This document shows positions 28,012-37,011 of a DNA stretch of 64,000 nucleotides, piece after piece. The notes beneath the pieces were generated by a model. That model searched no databases and was not told the DNA's origin. It worked only from the letters and a program-made list of their open reading frames with translations. Each line of letters starts with the position of its first letter. The stretch's first letter is position 1. Where the stretch lies: the NCBI RefSeq assembly GCF_000719265.1, contig NZ_JOFL01000025.1:20272-84271 (forward strand), read 5' to 3'. Source of the stretch: Streptomyces roseoverticillatus (GTDB taxonomy: Bacteria; Actinomycetota; Actinomycetes; Streptomycetales; Streptomycetaceae). The position numbers and the translations under genes are program-made.

Positions 28012-28401
28012 TCAGCGCCTCCCGCGCCGCGCCAGGTAGCGCAGGATCGCGGCCCCGGCCAGGAGGCCGCCCGTCAGTGGCACGAGGACGTTCACCCAGG
28101 GATCACGGATGGGCTTGTACGTGGTCTTGCCCTCTTTGATCTCGATGAAGCCGAGCGGCCTTGCTTCGACCCCGCCGCCGACCACGCCGTCCTCACCGGC
28201 CTCCCGGCCGGTGTTGCCGCCGAAGCCGAACCCGATCCGCGCCACGGGGATCACGGTGACGTCCTGGCTCACGATGGGCTCGCCGAACACGACGGTGCCC
28301 GGGGCCCGGCCGCCGAGCTTGCCGGCCAGCTGTTCCAGCAGAACGGCAGAGACATGGTCTGCCGTCCTCGCTTCCAGCGGTGCGTTCTCGGAGGCAGTCA
28401 C
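28012..28401 (-). CDS. GerW (YtfJ) family sporulation protein
   Basis: A 129-aa protein, GTG start. VVFGEPIVSQDVTVIPVARI and GFGFGGN, a GVVGGGVEARPLGFIEI stretch and a C-terminal membrane segment (VLVPLTGGLLAGAAILRYL then RRGRR) match GerW/YtfJ proteins, which are linked to spore germination in Bacillus and are common in Streptomyces. It stands alone, framed by two copies of an IS630 tail in opposite orientation. Confidence 0.78.
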   Translation of the reverse strand: MTASENAPLEARTADHVSAVLLEQLAGKLGGRAPGTVVFGEPIVSQDVTVIPVARIGFGFGGNTGREAGEDGVVGGGVEARPLGFIEIKEGKTTYKPIRDPWVNVLVPLTGGLLAGAAILRYLARRGRR

Positions 28402-28540
28402 CGGGGGCCGCCCTCAGCCGGGCGTTTGGCCAGGCTCAGAAGGTCGATGGCGGCCGGGGAGGAGATTCGAATCTCGGCAAAGGAGAAGCAGTCCACCGCG
28501 GTGAGGATACACGCGGCTGCGGTCAGGGCGGGAGGGGGAT

Positions 28541-28615
28541 CGTCGACCAGGCCATGACCCAGCAACGAGACCGACTCCGAGCATCAGCAAGGAACTTCAC
28601 CCAAGCCGCTTAGAC
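28541..28615 (+). repeat. 75-bp transposase 3' end, copy 2 of an inverted pair
   Basis: Encodes VDQAMTQQRDRLRASARNFT-QAA-stop, the true IS630 C-terminus, with no element attached. Together with 26807-26881 it brackets the IS630 remnant and gerW in inverted orientation. Confidence 0.75.
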
Positions 28616-28662
28616 CGGGGATAGGCTCCCCAGATCTGAAGGATCTTCTTTTGGGGGAAGCA

Positions 28663-29190
28663 ATGAAGTACCGGGCTGTGAGTGTCGCTTCTGTCGGGAT
28701 ACTCGCCTTGACCGGGTGCTCCGGATCTGGTAAATCGCTGAAGTTCGGCGAGACGGCGACGGTCACCGGAGACCGGGCCGGCACCGTCGGCGTGACCGTC
28801 ATACGGATCGACCAGGGCAGCGACGCCGATCTCTCCGCGCTCAAGGACGCATCAAAGTACACCGGTAAAACGCCGTACTACCTGCACTTCAAGCTCACGA
28901 AAACCGCTGAAGGAAACGACGACGACGAAACCTCCCGCTTCGACGTATCCGATGGCAAGAGGCAGCTGACGGAACTGCTGGTCCTCCCGTCCTTGGACGC
29001 CATAGGCGATCCGTCCGTGGTTACCCGCAGGTTCGAGCGGTGCGAGGGCGCCAGTCACACCGCGTATAAGGAAGCGGCCGAAGGCCAGAGCGTCAACGGC
29101 TGTGCGATCTACCTTGCTGACAAGGAGACCGGAGCCCCCTCGACCGTGAAGTGGACGCGCCGCGCCGACACGCTTGCCACCTGGAAATAA
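28663..29190 (+). CDS. Lipoprotein
   Basis: A 175-aa protein from ATG 28663 behind GGGGGAAGC; this choice gives a clean signal peptide MKYRAVSVASVGILALTGCS with lipobox LTGC. The mature part has a beta-rich DUF4352-like arrangement (TVGVTVIRIDQG, YYLHFKLTKTAEG) and two further Cys. Probably membrane-anchored and extracytoplasmic. Ligand unknown. A second lipoprotein gene follows on the same strand 454 bp on. Confidence 0.75.
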   Translation: MKYRAVSVASVGILALTGCSGSGKSLKFGETATVTGDRAGTVGVTVIRIDQGSDADLSALKDASKYTGKTPYYLHFKLTKTAEGNDDDETSRFDVSDGKRQLTELLVLPSLDAIGDPSVVTRRFERCEGASHTAYKEAAEGQSVNGCAIYLADKETGAPSTVKWTRRADTLATWK

Positions 29191-29644
29191 CCAGCGACCT
29201 GGGCCCGGGGACAGGAATCCGGGTGGCGCCACCTGGTGGACATCGCTTCTGCCAGCCGGCCACTGCGCGGTAGTGCCGAAAGGATGCGACCGTAGCTACT
29301 GGAGCCCGCCCGGGTCCCTTCGCACGTCGGCCGGCCGGGCGGGGCTCCTGGTGCCCCAGCGCCTTGGGGACAGGAACGTCGAACCCAGGTCGCTGCTATG
29401 CACAGGCTGTCCCACCCTCGCCCAGCCGAACCACGGCACGTGCGTGTGCGGCGTGTCAGGACCTGGATTGAGGCGCCCAGCGCGGGTTGAGGTCGAGGAG
29501 GGCGGCTCCTCGATGTCTTATTCATGCCGGGATTGCCGTACGGGTGTAGCAATATCGGGCTTTGAAACGTCTCACACAGTGGGTGCCGCTGCCGGTGCTC
29601 GCTCTGTATGAGGACTGAGAACAACAAATGTGGAGGGTGTCCCG
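29191..29644. other. Gap between two lipoprotein genes
   Basis: Several short open frames, none with both a ribosome site and protein-like composition. Just before 29645 there is GGAGGG, the site for the next gene. Confidence 0.45.
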
Positions 29645-30400
29645 ATGACGAGGACGTTCGGCGTGGTCATGGCTGTGTGTGTGGTGGGGACGATGGGGCT
29701 CACGGCCTGCGGTGGCAGCAGGACCGACCGGGCGCTGGCCGACCGGCCTGCCGATCAGGTCCTGGACGCGGCCGTGAAGGAGTTCGAGGTCGCGCACTCG
29801 GTGCACTACGACTTCGAGGGCATCCCTAAGGCCGGCGCTGGTACTTCACGTAACACTATGACCATAGACAGCCAGCGCAACTGCCGTGGCACGTTCACCA
29901 CGGGCAGCGGCACCAGCGAGATCCTCAAGTTCGGCGAGCAGGTGTGGCTCAAGGCCGACCGGAAGAAGTGGACAGCGCTGGGTGGATCCCAGGCGGCCGA
30001 CCAGCTGGCCGGCCGCTACATTCACGGGACGACCAGCAGCCCCCAGTTCGCAGAAGACATGTCCGACCGCTGCGACTTCGAGAGACTCCAGGACAACGTC
30101 CGCTCCGCCGGTGCCGGCGGCAAGCTCACCAAGGGCGCGCCTACGGTGATCGGAGGGAAGAAGACCGTCCCGGTCGTGAACCGGGACGGCCGGGTCACGG
30201 TCTATGTGGCCGCCGAAGGAAAGCCTTACCCGGTCCGGATCGTCCACGAGGGTGAGAACGCCGGCACGATGACGCTGACCGACTGGGACCGGCCGGTGTC
30301 AACCGCCACCCCGCCGCCGAGCGAAACCCTTGAGGCCGACAAGCTCGCCGGTCTGGCGGGCCAGCCCTCGCAGCACAACGATCCGTCCGTGCACTCGTGA
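29645..30400 (+). CDS. Lipoprotein, LppX/LprG-like
   Basis: A 251-aa protein from ATG 29645 (GGAGGG site). Signal peptide TFGVVMAVCVVGTMGLTAC with lipobox LTAC. The mature protein has alternating strands and helices (AVKEFEVAHSVHYDFEG, TIDSQRNCRGTFTTGSG, EQVWLKADRKKWTALGG), as in the LppX/LprAFG fold that holds lipids in actinobacterial envelopes. Two Cys could form a disulfide. It ends in a Thr/Pro linker. No transporter genes adjoin, so the partner is unknown. Confidence 0.72.
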   Translation: MTRTFGVVMAVCVVGTMGLTACGGSRTDRALADRPADQVLDAAVKEFEVAHSVHYDFEGIPKAGAGTSRNTMTIDSQRNCRGTFTTGSGTSEILKFGEQVWLKADRKKWTALGGSQAADQLAGRYIHGTTSSPQFAEDMSDRCDFERLQDNVRSAGAGGKLTKGAPTVIGGKKTVPVVNRDGRVTVYVAAEGKPYPVRIVHEGENAGTMTLTDWDRPVSTATPPPSETLEADKLAGLAGQPSQHNDPSVHS

Positions 30401-30793
30401 CCCGGCACGCCGGGGACCTGCAACGAAGATCCTTCGGAGCTGGCGGTACGGCGGCATTTTGCGGCGGCTCCCCTTACTGCCAGTGCTGCCCCACCTGCCA
30501 CGCCCCGCACACCGGCACCTGCGTCTGCACGGTCACCGTCACCCTCACGGACAGCACGGTGAAGTCCCTCCCCGCCCCGCACGACGAGCCGGAGCCTGAG
30601 TTCGAGCCGGACGACGATCGTGACACGGACCCGGAGCACCCAGCCCTCCGGCGCCAGCATTACCACCAGGTCCTGCCGAGCTCAGGACTTACTGGCCGCT
30701 CCCGTCGCCGGCCGCCTCGGCACCCCTGCTCGGTGCGCCGCCGTCAACCGAGTGGGCAGCAAGGGCTGGGCGGATCGTTACGTGGAGGCGCGT
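30401..30793. other. Gap with a Cys-rich open frame of doubtful status
   Basis: An open frame continuing to 30852 contains CGGSPYCQCCPTCHAPHTGT and an acidic stretch, but it overlaps the 3' end of the ankyrin gene on the other strand and lacks a ribosome site. No gene called. Confidence 0.4.
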
Positions 30794-31684
30794 TCAGCTG
30801 TGCCAGTAGTCGCGATCCGGCAGGTCAACCCAGATGTCGGGTGGCCCGATGACGGCGCGCGGGTCGGCCGGGTGCAGTCCTGCCCAGGCGCAGGCGTAGG
30901 CGATGGCGTTGTATCGGTAGAGGTAGTGCTGATGGACTTCTTGGGATGTGGGGGTGTTTTCGGGGTCGAGGTCGCCGCCGGGGGTGAGGTCCCAGTCTTC
31001 GATGATGCCGTTGTGGGCGATGCTGCCCTGGTCACCGCTCTTGGCGTTGACGTACAGGCCGTAGCAGGAGGTGCCTGCCGAGAGCAGCTTTTGCACGCCG
31101 GGCATCTGTGGTGCATAGCCCCAGGGCTGGGTGATGATGCAGCCGCCGGGGACTGTGGTGACGCCGACGGTGCACAAGTCTTCGTCCCAGGAGGGTGGTT
31201 GGAGGGCGTGGAGTCTGCTGCCTTCGACGGGGGCGGCGTCCAGGCGGCGTATCGCTTCCGGGGCGCCGATGCCGGCCACGCACACCAGGCCCAGGCCCTC
31301 ATGGTGGGTGTCTTTGAGGACGGCGAGTAACTGGTGGGCTTGGTGTGCTGCTGCGCGTTCGGTGTCGCTGAGCTCTTGCTGCCCGTCGGGGAGGGTGAAC
31401 AGGTTGGGGGTGGGTCCGGCCAGGCTGAGGCGCCCTGGGGACCAGCCGGTGATGAGCGGCCGCCAAAGGTCAGCGCCGGCGGCGACGAGTGCGCGGGCGC
31501 TTTCGGGCCAGTCCTCCATGACGGCTTCCCACAGTGCGGTCGTGCCGTCCTGGAGCGCGTCCACGTCCGCCACGCGGGTGGCAGTCTCCGCCAGGTTCTC
31601 CTGGAGGAGCACTCGCCCGAACAGCGGCGGGCTAGTCTCGAAGCGCGCCTCGCGCCCGGCTAGTTGTGCCAGCCAGGAGGTCAG
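30794..31684 (-). CDS. Ankyrin-repeat-containing protein with likely CTG start
   Basis: The protein-like frame begins right after the upstream gene: LTSWLAQLAGREARFETSP follows a CTG at 31684 that overlaps the upstream TGA (CTGA), mimicking the common ATGA coupling. An internal start at 31612 would remove 24 conserved-looking residues. An ankyrin-like repeat (GTTALWEAVMEDWPESARAL, VAAGAD) is near the N-terminus; the rest, about 200 residues, contains CVAGIGAPEAIRRLD and DLPDRDYW, with no enzyme motif recognised. Cytoplasmic. With its small upstream partner it resembles toxin-immunity accessory pairs, but that is a guess. Confidence 0.65.
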   Translation of the reverse strand: MTSWLAQLAGREARFETSPPLFGRVLLQENLAETATRVADVDALQDGTTALWEAVMEDWPESARALVAAGADLWRPLITGWSPGRLSLAGPTPNLFTLPDGQQELSDTERAAAHQAHQLLAVLKDTHHEGLGLVCVAGIGAPEAIRRLDAAPVEGSRLHALQPPSWDEDLCTVGVTTVPGGCIITQPWGYAPQMPGVQKLLSAGTSCYGLYVNAKSGDQGSIAHNGIIEDWDLTPGGDLDPENTPTSQEVHQHYLYRYNAIAYACAWAGLHPADPRAVIGPPDIWVDLPDRDYWHS

Positions 31685-31980
31685 TACCGGAAGCGGGCCG
31701 TCTCTCCGTTGATCCGGATCAGAAAGTCTGTGATGGGGTCGCCACCTCCGTCGGGGACCAGGATGAGCCCCTCTGCGTGGATCGCCTCATCGGCTGCCAG
31801 GGCTGCATCTTCGTCGCCGCGAACCCATGCATCCCGCAAAGCAGCGAAGAGAGGGCGGAGGCCCTCCCAACCAGGAGCAGGATCGAAGCGGCAGTCCGAC
31901 CAGAACATGTCGATCTCGGCGAGGGTCAACGTCCCCACGAGACGATCTCCCTGCCTGAGCTGCCAGCTCTCATCTGCCAT
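31681..31980 (-). CDS. Small protein coupled to the ankyrin gene
   Basis: A 99-aa protein starting at ATG 31980. It contains WQLRQGDRLVGTLTLAEIDM, a Trp/Phe-rich middle (CRFDPAPGWEGLRPLFAALR) and ends ITDFLIRINGETARFRY. No signal peptide or membrane segment. The family is not recognised by name. Its stop codon overlaps the CTG start of the ankyrin protein, so the two are one operon. Confidence 0.65.
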   Translation of the reverse strand: MADESWQLRQGDRLVGTLTLAEIDMFWSDCRFDPAPGWEGLRPLFAALRDAWVRGDEDAALAADEAIHAEGLILVPDGGGDPITDFLIRINGETARFRY

Positions 31981-32027
31981 GCCATTCCCTTCCCCGGTGC
32001 GAGGGTCACTCTATTACTCCAGACTGT

Positions 32028-32312
32028 TCACGGGTCGGGCCTGCACCGCGTCGAGCGCCTGGAGATCGCTTCCCGTAGCGGTCGGCAACGGAGCGGGGTT
32101 TTCACCGGCCAACGGGCCAGGAGACTCATGCGCTGGCGCAGACTCAAGGTCGGCACGCCTTCGCGAGGGTCGGCAGTGCAGAAGGCGGTGTCCACTGGTG
32201 CCAAGCCTTGTCGATACGCGCTGGTGAGCAGGCCAATTTCCATCGCTACGTCGGTGACGTTGACCCTCTGGCGGAGCTTGTTTTCCTATGCCAGCCATTG
32301 GCGAATGTCCAT
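32028..32312 (-). pseudogene. Small gene interrupted by an in-frame amber codon
   Basis: GGAG precedes ATG 32312; the frame reads MDIRQWLA, TAG (32286-32288), then continues in the same frame as ENKLRQRVNVTDVAMEIGLL and AFCTADPREGVP to a stop at 32028. A single CAG-to-TAG change explains the break. Family not recognised. Confidence 0.45.
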
Positions 32313-32560
32313 GGCGTCTCCACTAGGAGGCTCACGCCCCTACGGGCAAAGGAGCCCGTCGAAGATCCCGGCCTTGGCACCTTCTACCCAGGCACGGGCC
32401 GCTCGGGAGTCAACGAAGGCCGGATCACCGACGTGAAGCTCCAGAAGAGGATCAGGGGAGGACGGGCCGGTATCCCCCTACTCCGGCAACGAGTCGTACT
32501 CATCGCACACCTCCGCCGCCGCTATCCAGGCTCCAACCCACCTGCACCGTCCTGATCTCC

Positions 32561-32680
32561 CTCTACGAAATTCTTGCCGGAGCCGTGAAGGTGCCCAGGG
32601 ACGTACGGGCGAAAGTGCTCAGGTGGCCGTCATCGCAGGAGTGGGGCAGGAGCCAGGGTGACCTGTTCAGACAGTGGTGA
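32561..32680 (+). pseudogene. C-terminal stub of an unrecognised protein
   Basis: LYEILAGAVKVPRDVRAKVL and EWGRSQGDLFRQW read as a natural protein end, but the frame has no start and the upstream sequence is non-coding. Low confidence. Confidence 0.25.
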
Positions 32681-32754
32681 GCCGGTGACGGCCCATGGTT
32701 TCGCCGTGATCTCGGCCCCGGCTCCCGTGAGAAGGGGCGATAATGACGATCAGC

Positions 32755-32786
32755 CGTGTATGAGCCTGTGCACAGGCTCATACACG
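32755..32786. promoter_or_regulatory. Perfect 32-bp palindrome upstream of the oxidoreductase gene
   Basis: CGTGTATGAGCCTGTG is followed immediately by its exact reverse complement, with no loop. The centre lies about 52 bp before the start codon at 32823. Zero-spacer symmetry of this length suits a dimeric repressor operator (MarR, HxlR or TetR type) rather than a terminator, which would need a loop. No regulator gene adjoins. Confidence 0.6.
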
Positions 32787-32822
32787 CAGTAGGCGATGAT
32801 GTCCGTGTCGACTGGGGGAAAG

Positions 32823-33416
32823 ATGCGCATAGGGGTGTATCTCGCACACCCGCGGCCGGGGAGCTTTAACCACGCGGTATTCGATGCCGTTGTGGAGGAG
32901 CTGCGCGGGCGAGGATCCGATGTATTGGCGCATGACCTCTACGCTGAAGGGTTCGCACCGCTGCTGTCCGCCGATGAGACGGGGACGGTCGAGTCAGCGG
33001 CACGCGCCCACGACGCGCAGGTGGCACTGCACCGAACAGAGGTGGCCACACTGGATGCCATGGTGTTCGTCCACCCGAACTGGTGGGGTATGCCACCCGC
33101 TGTCCTTACGGGCTGGGTGCAGCGCGTACTTGCGCCTGGCGTCGCCTACAAGCTGGGCACCGCGGAGGGTGAACCCGCCGGGCTCCTGAAGGCAGGCAGG
33201 GCTCTCGTGCTGAACACCTCCGACACCCCCGCCGACCGGGAAGAGGACGAGTTCGGCGACCCACTGCAAAGAATTTGGTCGGCATGTGTCCTGCCGTACG
33301 TTGGAGTCTCCGATGTGCGCCGGGTCGTCTTCCGAACCGTCACCGACTCAGCCGATGAAGAACGCGCGGCCTGGCTGGACCACGCACGCCAACAGGCAGC
33401 CGCACTCTTGACCTGA
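32823..33416 (+). CDS. NAD(P)H:quinone oxidoreductase-like flavoprotein (KefF/MdaB type)
   Basis: A 197-aa protein from ATG 32823, GGGGGAAAG site; this start gives the standard beginning MRIGVYLAHPRPGSFNHAVF, where HPRPGSFN binds FMN/FAD phosphate. VFVHPNWWGMPPAVLTGWVQ is the flavin and dimer-interface segment of the flavodoxin-like NAD(P)H oxidoreductases, and ALVLNTSDTP the third flavin loop. It should reduce quinones or electrophiles in the cytoplasm. It has its own promoter with the palindrome described above. Intact. Confidence 0.82.
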   Translation: MRIGVYLAHPRPGSFNHAVFDAVVEELRGRGSDVLAHDLYAEGFAPLLSADETGTVESAARAHDAQVALHRTEVATLDAMVFVHPNWWGMPPAVLTGWVQRVLAPGVAYKLGTAEGEPAGLLKAGRALVLNTSDTPADREEDEFGDPLQRIWSACVLPYVGVSDVRRVVFRTVTDSADEERAAWLDHARQQAAALLT

Positions 33417-33469
33417 AACGCGGCGTACACAGCTCTGTGCACGTTCTCACCTATCAGGCTGCGCACTTC

Positions 33470-34291
33470 TATGTGAACGCCGGCAATAGACATAGATCCC
33501 GACATAGGCGGGGTGGCGGAGCATGTTCTGGATGCCGGTCCGGCTGGGCCGGCGCCAGAGCAGTTCTCCCCGCTCAGATCCCTCCCGCATCCGGACCCGA
33601 TCTGGATTCGGTTGCCGGCGAGGAAGCTGAGGACCGCGTTGATCGTGGCGAGTTCGTCGAAGAGGTCGAAGACCAGGTGGACGACGGCCCGCACCTGCTC
33701 GTCCGGGTCCAGGACGATCTCACCGGCCGGGCGCCGCAGATAGCCCATGGGTAGGGGCGCCGACGGCTCGCCACGGCGGGCCTTGCCGATCCGCCCGTTC
33801 CACATCCGCTGCTCGATCAGGTGCAGTTCCGCTTCGCTGATCGTCCCCTTCAGCCCCAGAAACATCCGGTCGTTGTGCTCGGCCGGGCCATAGTCCCCGT
33901 CCGGGTCCGCGAGGAGGGCGCGGGAGAGCGCGCACAGCTCGAGCAGTTGGTGCCACTCCCGGCCACTGCGGGCCAGCCGGGACATCTCAATACCGAGCAC
34001 CAGGCCCACATGGTCGAGGCCGACCTCGGAATCCAGACGCTGAAAACCGGGCCAGGCCTCGCCCGACGCCGAGTGCCCCAGGTCCTCGTCAATGACCATC
34101 ACCCGGGACGGTGCCCAGCCCAGGCCGGCGGCCCGTTGCGTGAGCCCGTACTGCAGCCGGGTCGACTCGGTGTGATCGAGAACCTGCTGCAGCGTCGGCT
34201 GACGGACATACACCACCGCGAGACGATCACGATGCCACGGCTGGACCTTGCCCTCAACCCGATCCCACGGAGCCGACGCCGTCATCGCCAT
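33470..34291 (-). pseudogene. Dead large serine recombinase
   Basis: The N-terminal resolvase domain is recognisable: VVYVRQPTLQQVLDH, LVLGIEMSRLARSGREWHQL, and GTISEAELHLIEQRM. The nucleophile position normally reads YVRQST; here it is YVRQPT, so the catalytic Ser is replaced by Pro. The domain continues to FDELATINAVLSFLAGNRIQ and then the frame is lost near 33590, with LRHPAYVGIY-like residues in another frame. Both defects rule out activity. Confidence 0.7.
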
Positions 34292-34432
34292 GGAGGTCGC
34301 CCCCGTCCCGCGCTGCCGGGTCCCCAGCGATCAGCATCCGGGCGGCCAGCCCGGCCAGCAGGCCATCAATCCCTACAACCGGTGCATGCCCGGCCTTAAA
34401 CTCATCTACGTCTGCAATGCGGCTCGCTCCTT

Positions 34433-34800
34433 GAGCACACGTTCCGCATGATCAAACAGACCCTCGGCTGGACCCGGCCGAAGCTCCGGTCACCCGAGGT
34501 CGGCGACCGCTGACGTGGCCCGTCATCGCCGCCCATACCCAGCTCCGGCACCGCCGCCGGGCCGCGGTCGACCTGCGGCGGCCTTGGGAGAAACCGGCCG
34601 AGCCCGGCCGGCTCATCTCCGCCAGGGTCCGCCGCGGGTTCCGGCACCTCCACCTGCCCGGCCCATGCACCCAAACCCTCACACCCCGGCCCCGGACGGC
34701 CACCCGACTCGAAGAACCTACGACCCGCCACCCACTACAGCGTGGGCAAAACCGTGAAACGCCCGGAGAACATCACCGAACGAAACGATCTCAGAGCTTA
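34433..34800 (+). pseudogene. C-terminal remnant of a transposase
   Basis: LEHTFRMIKQTLGWTRPKLR, then in a shifted frame DLRRPWEKPAEPGRL and RVRRGFRHL, then in another KPSHPGPGRPPDSKN and SVGKTVKRPENI to a stop at 34800. This series matches the end of a transposase type common in Streptomyces. At least two indels separate the pieces; a missing G in CGCTGACG is one. Confidence 0.6.
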
Positions 34801-35005
34801 AAGATCAAGCTGATGCCAGAAGCCGCCTGACCGGAGAATCTTCGCCCTCGTCCCAGTCATCGCCCAAGAGCGGAGGAAGGGACACAGTGTCGTCGGCGGG
34901 TCGGCGTCCGTGCTGCTCGAAGCTGTGCGGATACGCGACCAAGGGCGGCTGCTGGTCGTGCCCCACTGTTGGGCGGTTCGTTGCACAGGAGTCTCAATGA
35001 CGCAG

Positions 35006-36208
35006 TCAAGCCGTTTGCGTGACCGGCGGGGCGGAGGTGAAGACCCGGTTGTCGCGCAGGAGTGCCCACAGGACGCTGGCGCGTCGGCGGGCCAGGGCGA
35101 TGACGGCCTGGACGTGCTTGAGCCCTTCGCCGCGCTTTTTGAGGTAGAAGTCCCGGTTGGGCCCCTCGCGCATCATGCTGGTCTGCGCGGACATGTAGAA
35201 GACCCGGCGCAGGCGGCGGCTGTAACGCTTGGGCCGGTGCAGGTTTCCGGTGCGACGGCCGGAGTCGCGCGGGACGGGCACCAGCCCGGCCGCGGAGGCG
35301 AGGTGGCCGGCGTCCGCGTAAGCGGTCAGGTCGCCCGCGGCGACGACGAACTCCGCACCGAGTATCGGGCCCATTCCGGGCAGGGACTCGATGATCTCGG
35401 CCTGAGGGTGGCTTCGGAACGTCTCGCTGATCTGCCGGTCTACACGCTTGAGCCGGTCGTCCAGGGCGAGGATCTGCACGGCCAGGTCGGCGACGATCTG
35501 CGCGGCGACGTCCTCGCCGGGCAGCGCGGTCTGCTGGGCCTGGGCCGCCTCCAGCGCGGTCGCGGCCACCGCGTCGGCGCCGCGCACGCCGCGGTTGGCC
35601 AGCCAGGCTGTCAGCCGCGTCCGGCCGCAGCGGCGGATGCCGGCGGGAGTCTGGTAGCCCGTCAGCAGGATCAGCGCGCCCTTGTGGCTGCTGTAGTCGA
35701 AGGACCGCTCCAGCGCAGGGAAGACGCCGGTCAGCACGTCGCGGAGCCGGTTGATCATCCGCACCCGGTCGGCCACGAGATCGGTGCGGTGGGCGGTCAG
35801 CAGCGCGAGGTCGGCGGCCAGCTGCGCGGGTACGTCGATGGCGGCGAAGTCCCGTCGGTGCCGGGCGGTTTCGGCGATGACGTAGGCGTCGCGGGCATCC
35901 GTCTTCGCCTCGCCGCGGTAGGCGCCGGACATGCGGTTGACCGTACGGCCGGGCACGTAGACGGCCTGCTGGCCGTGGGCTGCGAGCAGCGCCAGCAGCA
36001 GCGCGGAGGACGTGCCCGAGATGTCCACCGCCCAGTGGACCTCGTCCGCCAGGTCCAGGATCTCGCCGAGTGTGGTCAGCATCGTCGACTCGTCGTTGTC
36101 AATCTTCTTCGACCACAGGGTCGTACCGGTCTCGTCGACCACGGCAGCCCAGTGATGGGCCTTGCCCGCGTCGATACCGGCCCAGACGTGGGTCTTCCGC
36201 TCGCTCAC
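35006..36208 (-). CDS. IS110-family transposase
   Basis: A 400-aa protein from GTG 36208, with GAGGAGGGGC upstream. The N-terminal RuvC-like part begins WAGIDAGKAHHWAAVVD (catalytic D), with the acidic TDARDAYVIAE further on. The C-terminal Tnp20 part has LPGMGPILGAEFVVAAGD and the SAAGLVPVPRDSG serine motif. This is the DEDD-Ser organisation of IS110, which moves through a bridge RNA encoded at its ends; such an RNA should lie in the 35-bp to 200-bp flanks. The gene is intact. Ends were not resolved. Confidence 0.9.
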   Translation of the reverse strand: MSERKTHVWAGIDAGKAHHWAAVVDETGTTLWSKKIDNDESTMLTTLGEILDLADEVHWAVDISGTSSALLLALLAAHGQQAVYVPGRTVNRMSGAYRGEAKTDARDAYVIAETARHRRDFAAIDVPAQLAADLALLTAHRTDLVADRVRMINRLRDVLTGVFPALERSFDYSSHKGALILLTGYQTPAGIRRCGRTRLTAWLANRGVRGADAVAATALEAAQAQQTALPGEDVAAQIVADLAVQILALDDRLKRVDRQISETFRSHPQAEIIESLPGMGPILGAEFVVAAGDLTAYADAGHLASAAGLVPVPRDSGRRTGNLHRPKRYSRRLRRVFYMSAQTSMMREGPNRDFYLKKRGEGLKHVQAVIALARRRASVLWALLRDNRVFTSAPPVTQTA

Positions 36209-36450
36209 TCGCCCCTCCTCGTTCCGCACGGCATGCCGTCGGCCTAAGGAACACCCCGCTGTCATCTCCGTAATCAGCGACCGCACACGGCGCGCACATC
36301 TCAATCAGCAGCCAGGGCGCCCCGGAGAGCCGGACGGCCACTCCTGTGAAGCCACTGAAGACAAGGACACATCAGCCACATCCGGCCCTCCCGGGCCGCC
36401 TAACAACTTACGGAGAACACATAGGAGTACTGCCATCGTTCTCACTTCTT

Positions 36451-36460
36451 CCCCCCCCCC
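36451..36460 (+). repeat. Run of ten cytosines
   Basis: Homopolymeric C tract 27 bp upstream of the assumed expansin start and downstream of an AGGAG motif at 36424. Length changes here would alter which upstream start reads into the gene. Confidence 0.6.
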
Positions 36461-36486
36461 GGCTGGCCGCAGCCGGACCTGACTTC

Positions 36487-37011
36487 GTGCGCTACGTTGC
36501 GTCGCGGGCGATCGCCGGGATCACCAGCATCACCGCGCTGTGCCTCGCACTCATTGGGGCCGGGCCGGCGGACGCCGAGCCCACTCCTCAGACTTTGCAG
36601 CCTGGCGTCGTCTATACCGGCGAAGCCCGATACCACGATGTTGCCCTGCCAGCCACGACGTGCGGCTATCCGGATGGCTCCGGGACCCTCTACGCCGCGG
36701 TATCTCCCAAGATGTTCGGGAACTCTCGTGCATGTGGTGTCTACCTTGCGGTGACCGGTCCGAAGGGCACGAGTGTGCGGGTCATGATCGTTGACCTGTG
36801 TGCTGGCTGCCACTCAGACGACCTCGTCCTGAGTCGCAAAGCGTTCGAGTCAATCGGCCCGTTCCAAGACGGTAGGCTCTCCATCTCCTGGAAGGTCACG
36901 GATGCAGACCCGGACAGAGGGCTGACCTACCGATTCGAAAAGGCTCCGGCCCCGACCCCCCTCCGTCTCCAGCCAGGCAACAGCCGGTACCCAGTTCACA
37001 CCGTCGAGTAG
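36487..37011 (+). CDS. Expansin-like secreted protein, domain 1, ended by an amber codon
   Basis: From GTG 36487 the protein has a signal peptide (RAIAGITSITALCLALIGAG to ADA). The double-psi beta-barrel reads GVVYTGEARYHDVALPATTC, SPKMFGNSRACGVYLAVTGP and VRVMIVDLCAGCHSDDLVLS (the conserved D). This is domain 1 of bacterial expansins and RlpA-like proteins, which loosen cell-wall polysaccharide. At codon 175 (37009-37011) a TAG ends the frame, yet the same frame continues with a typical expansin domain 2 for 61 codons. Domain 1 alone would be secreted with uncertain activity. Confidence 0.7.
   Translation: MRYVASRAIAGITSITALCLALIGAGPADAEPTPQTLQPGVVYTGEARYHDVALPATTCGYPDGSGTLYAAVSPKMFGNSRACGVYLAVTGPKGTSVRVMIVDLCAGCHSDDLVLSRKAFESIGPFQDGRLSISWKVTDADPDRGLTYRFEKAPAPTPLRLQPGNSRYPVHTVE

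Noticed and set aside
30397..30852. Cys-rich plus-strand frame
   Set aside because: No ribosome site and it overlaps the ankyrin gene; composition degrades after the first 70 codons.
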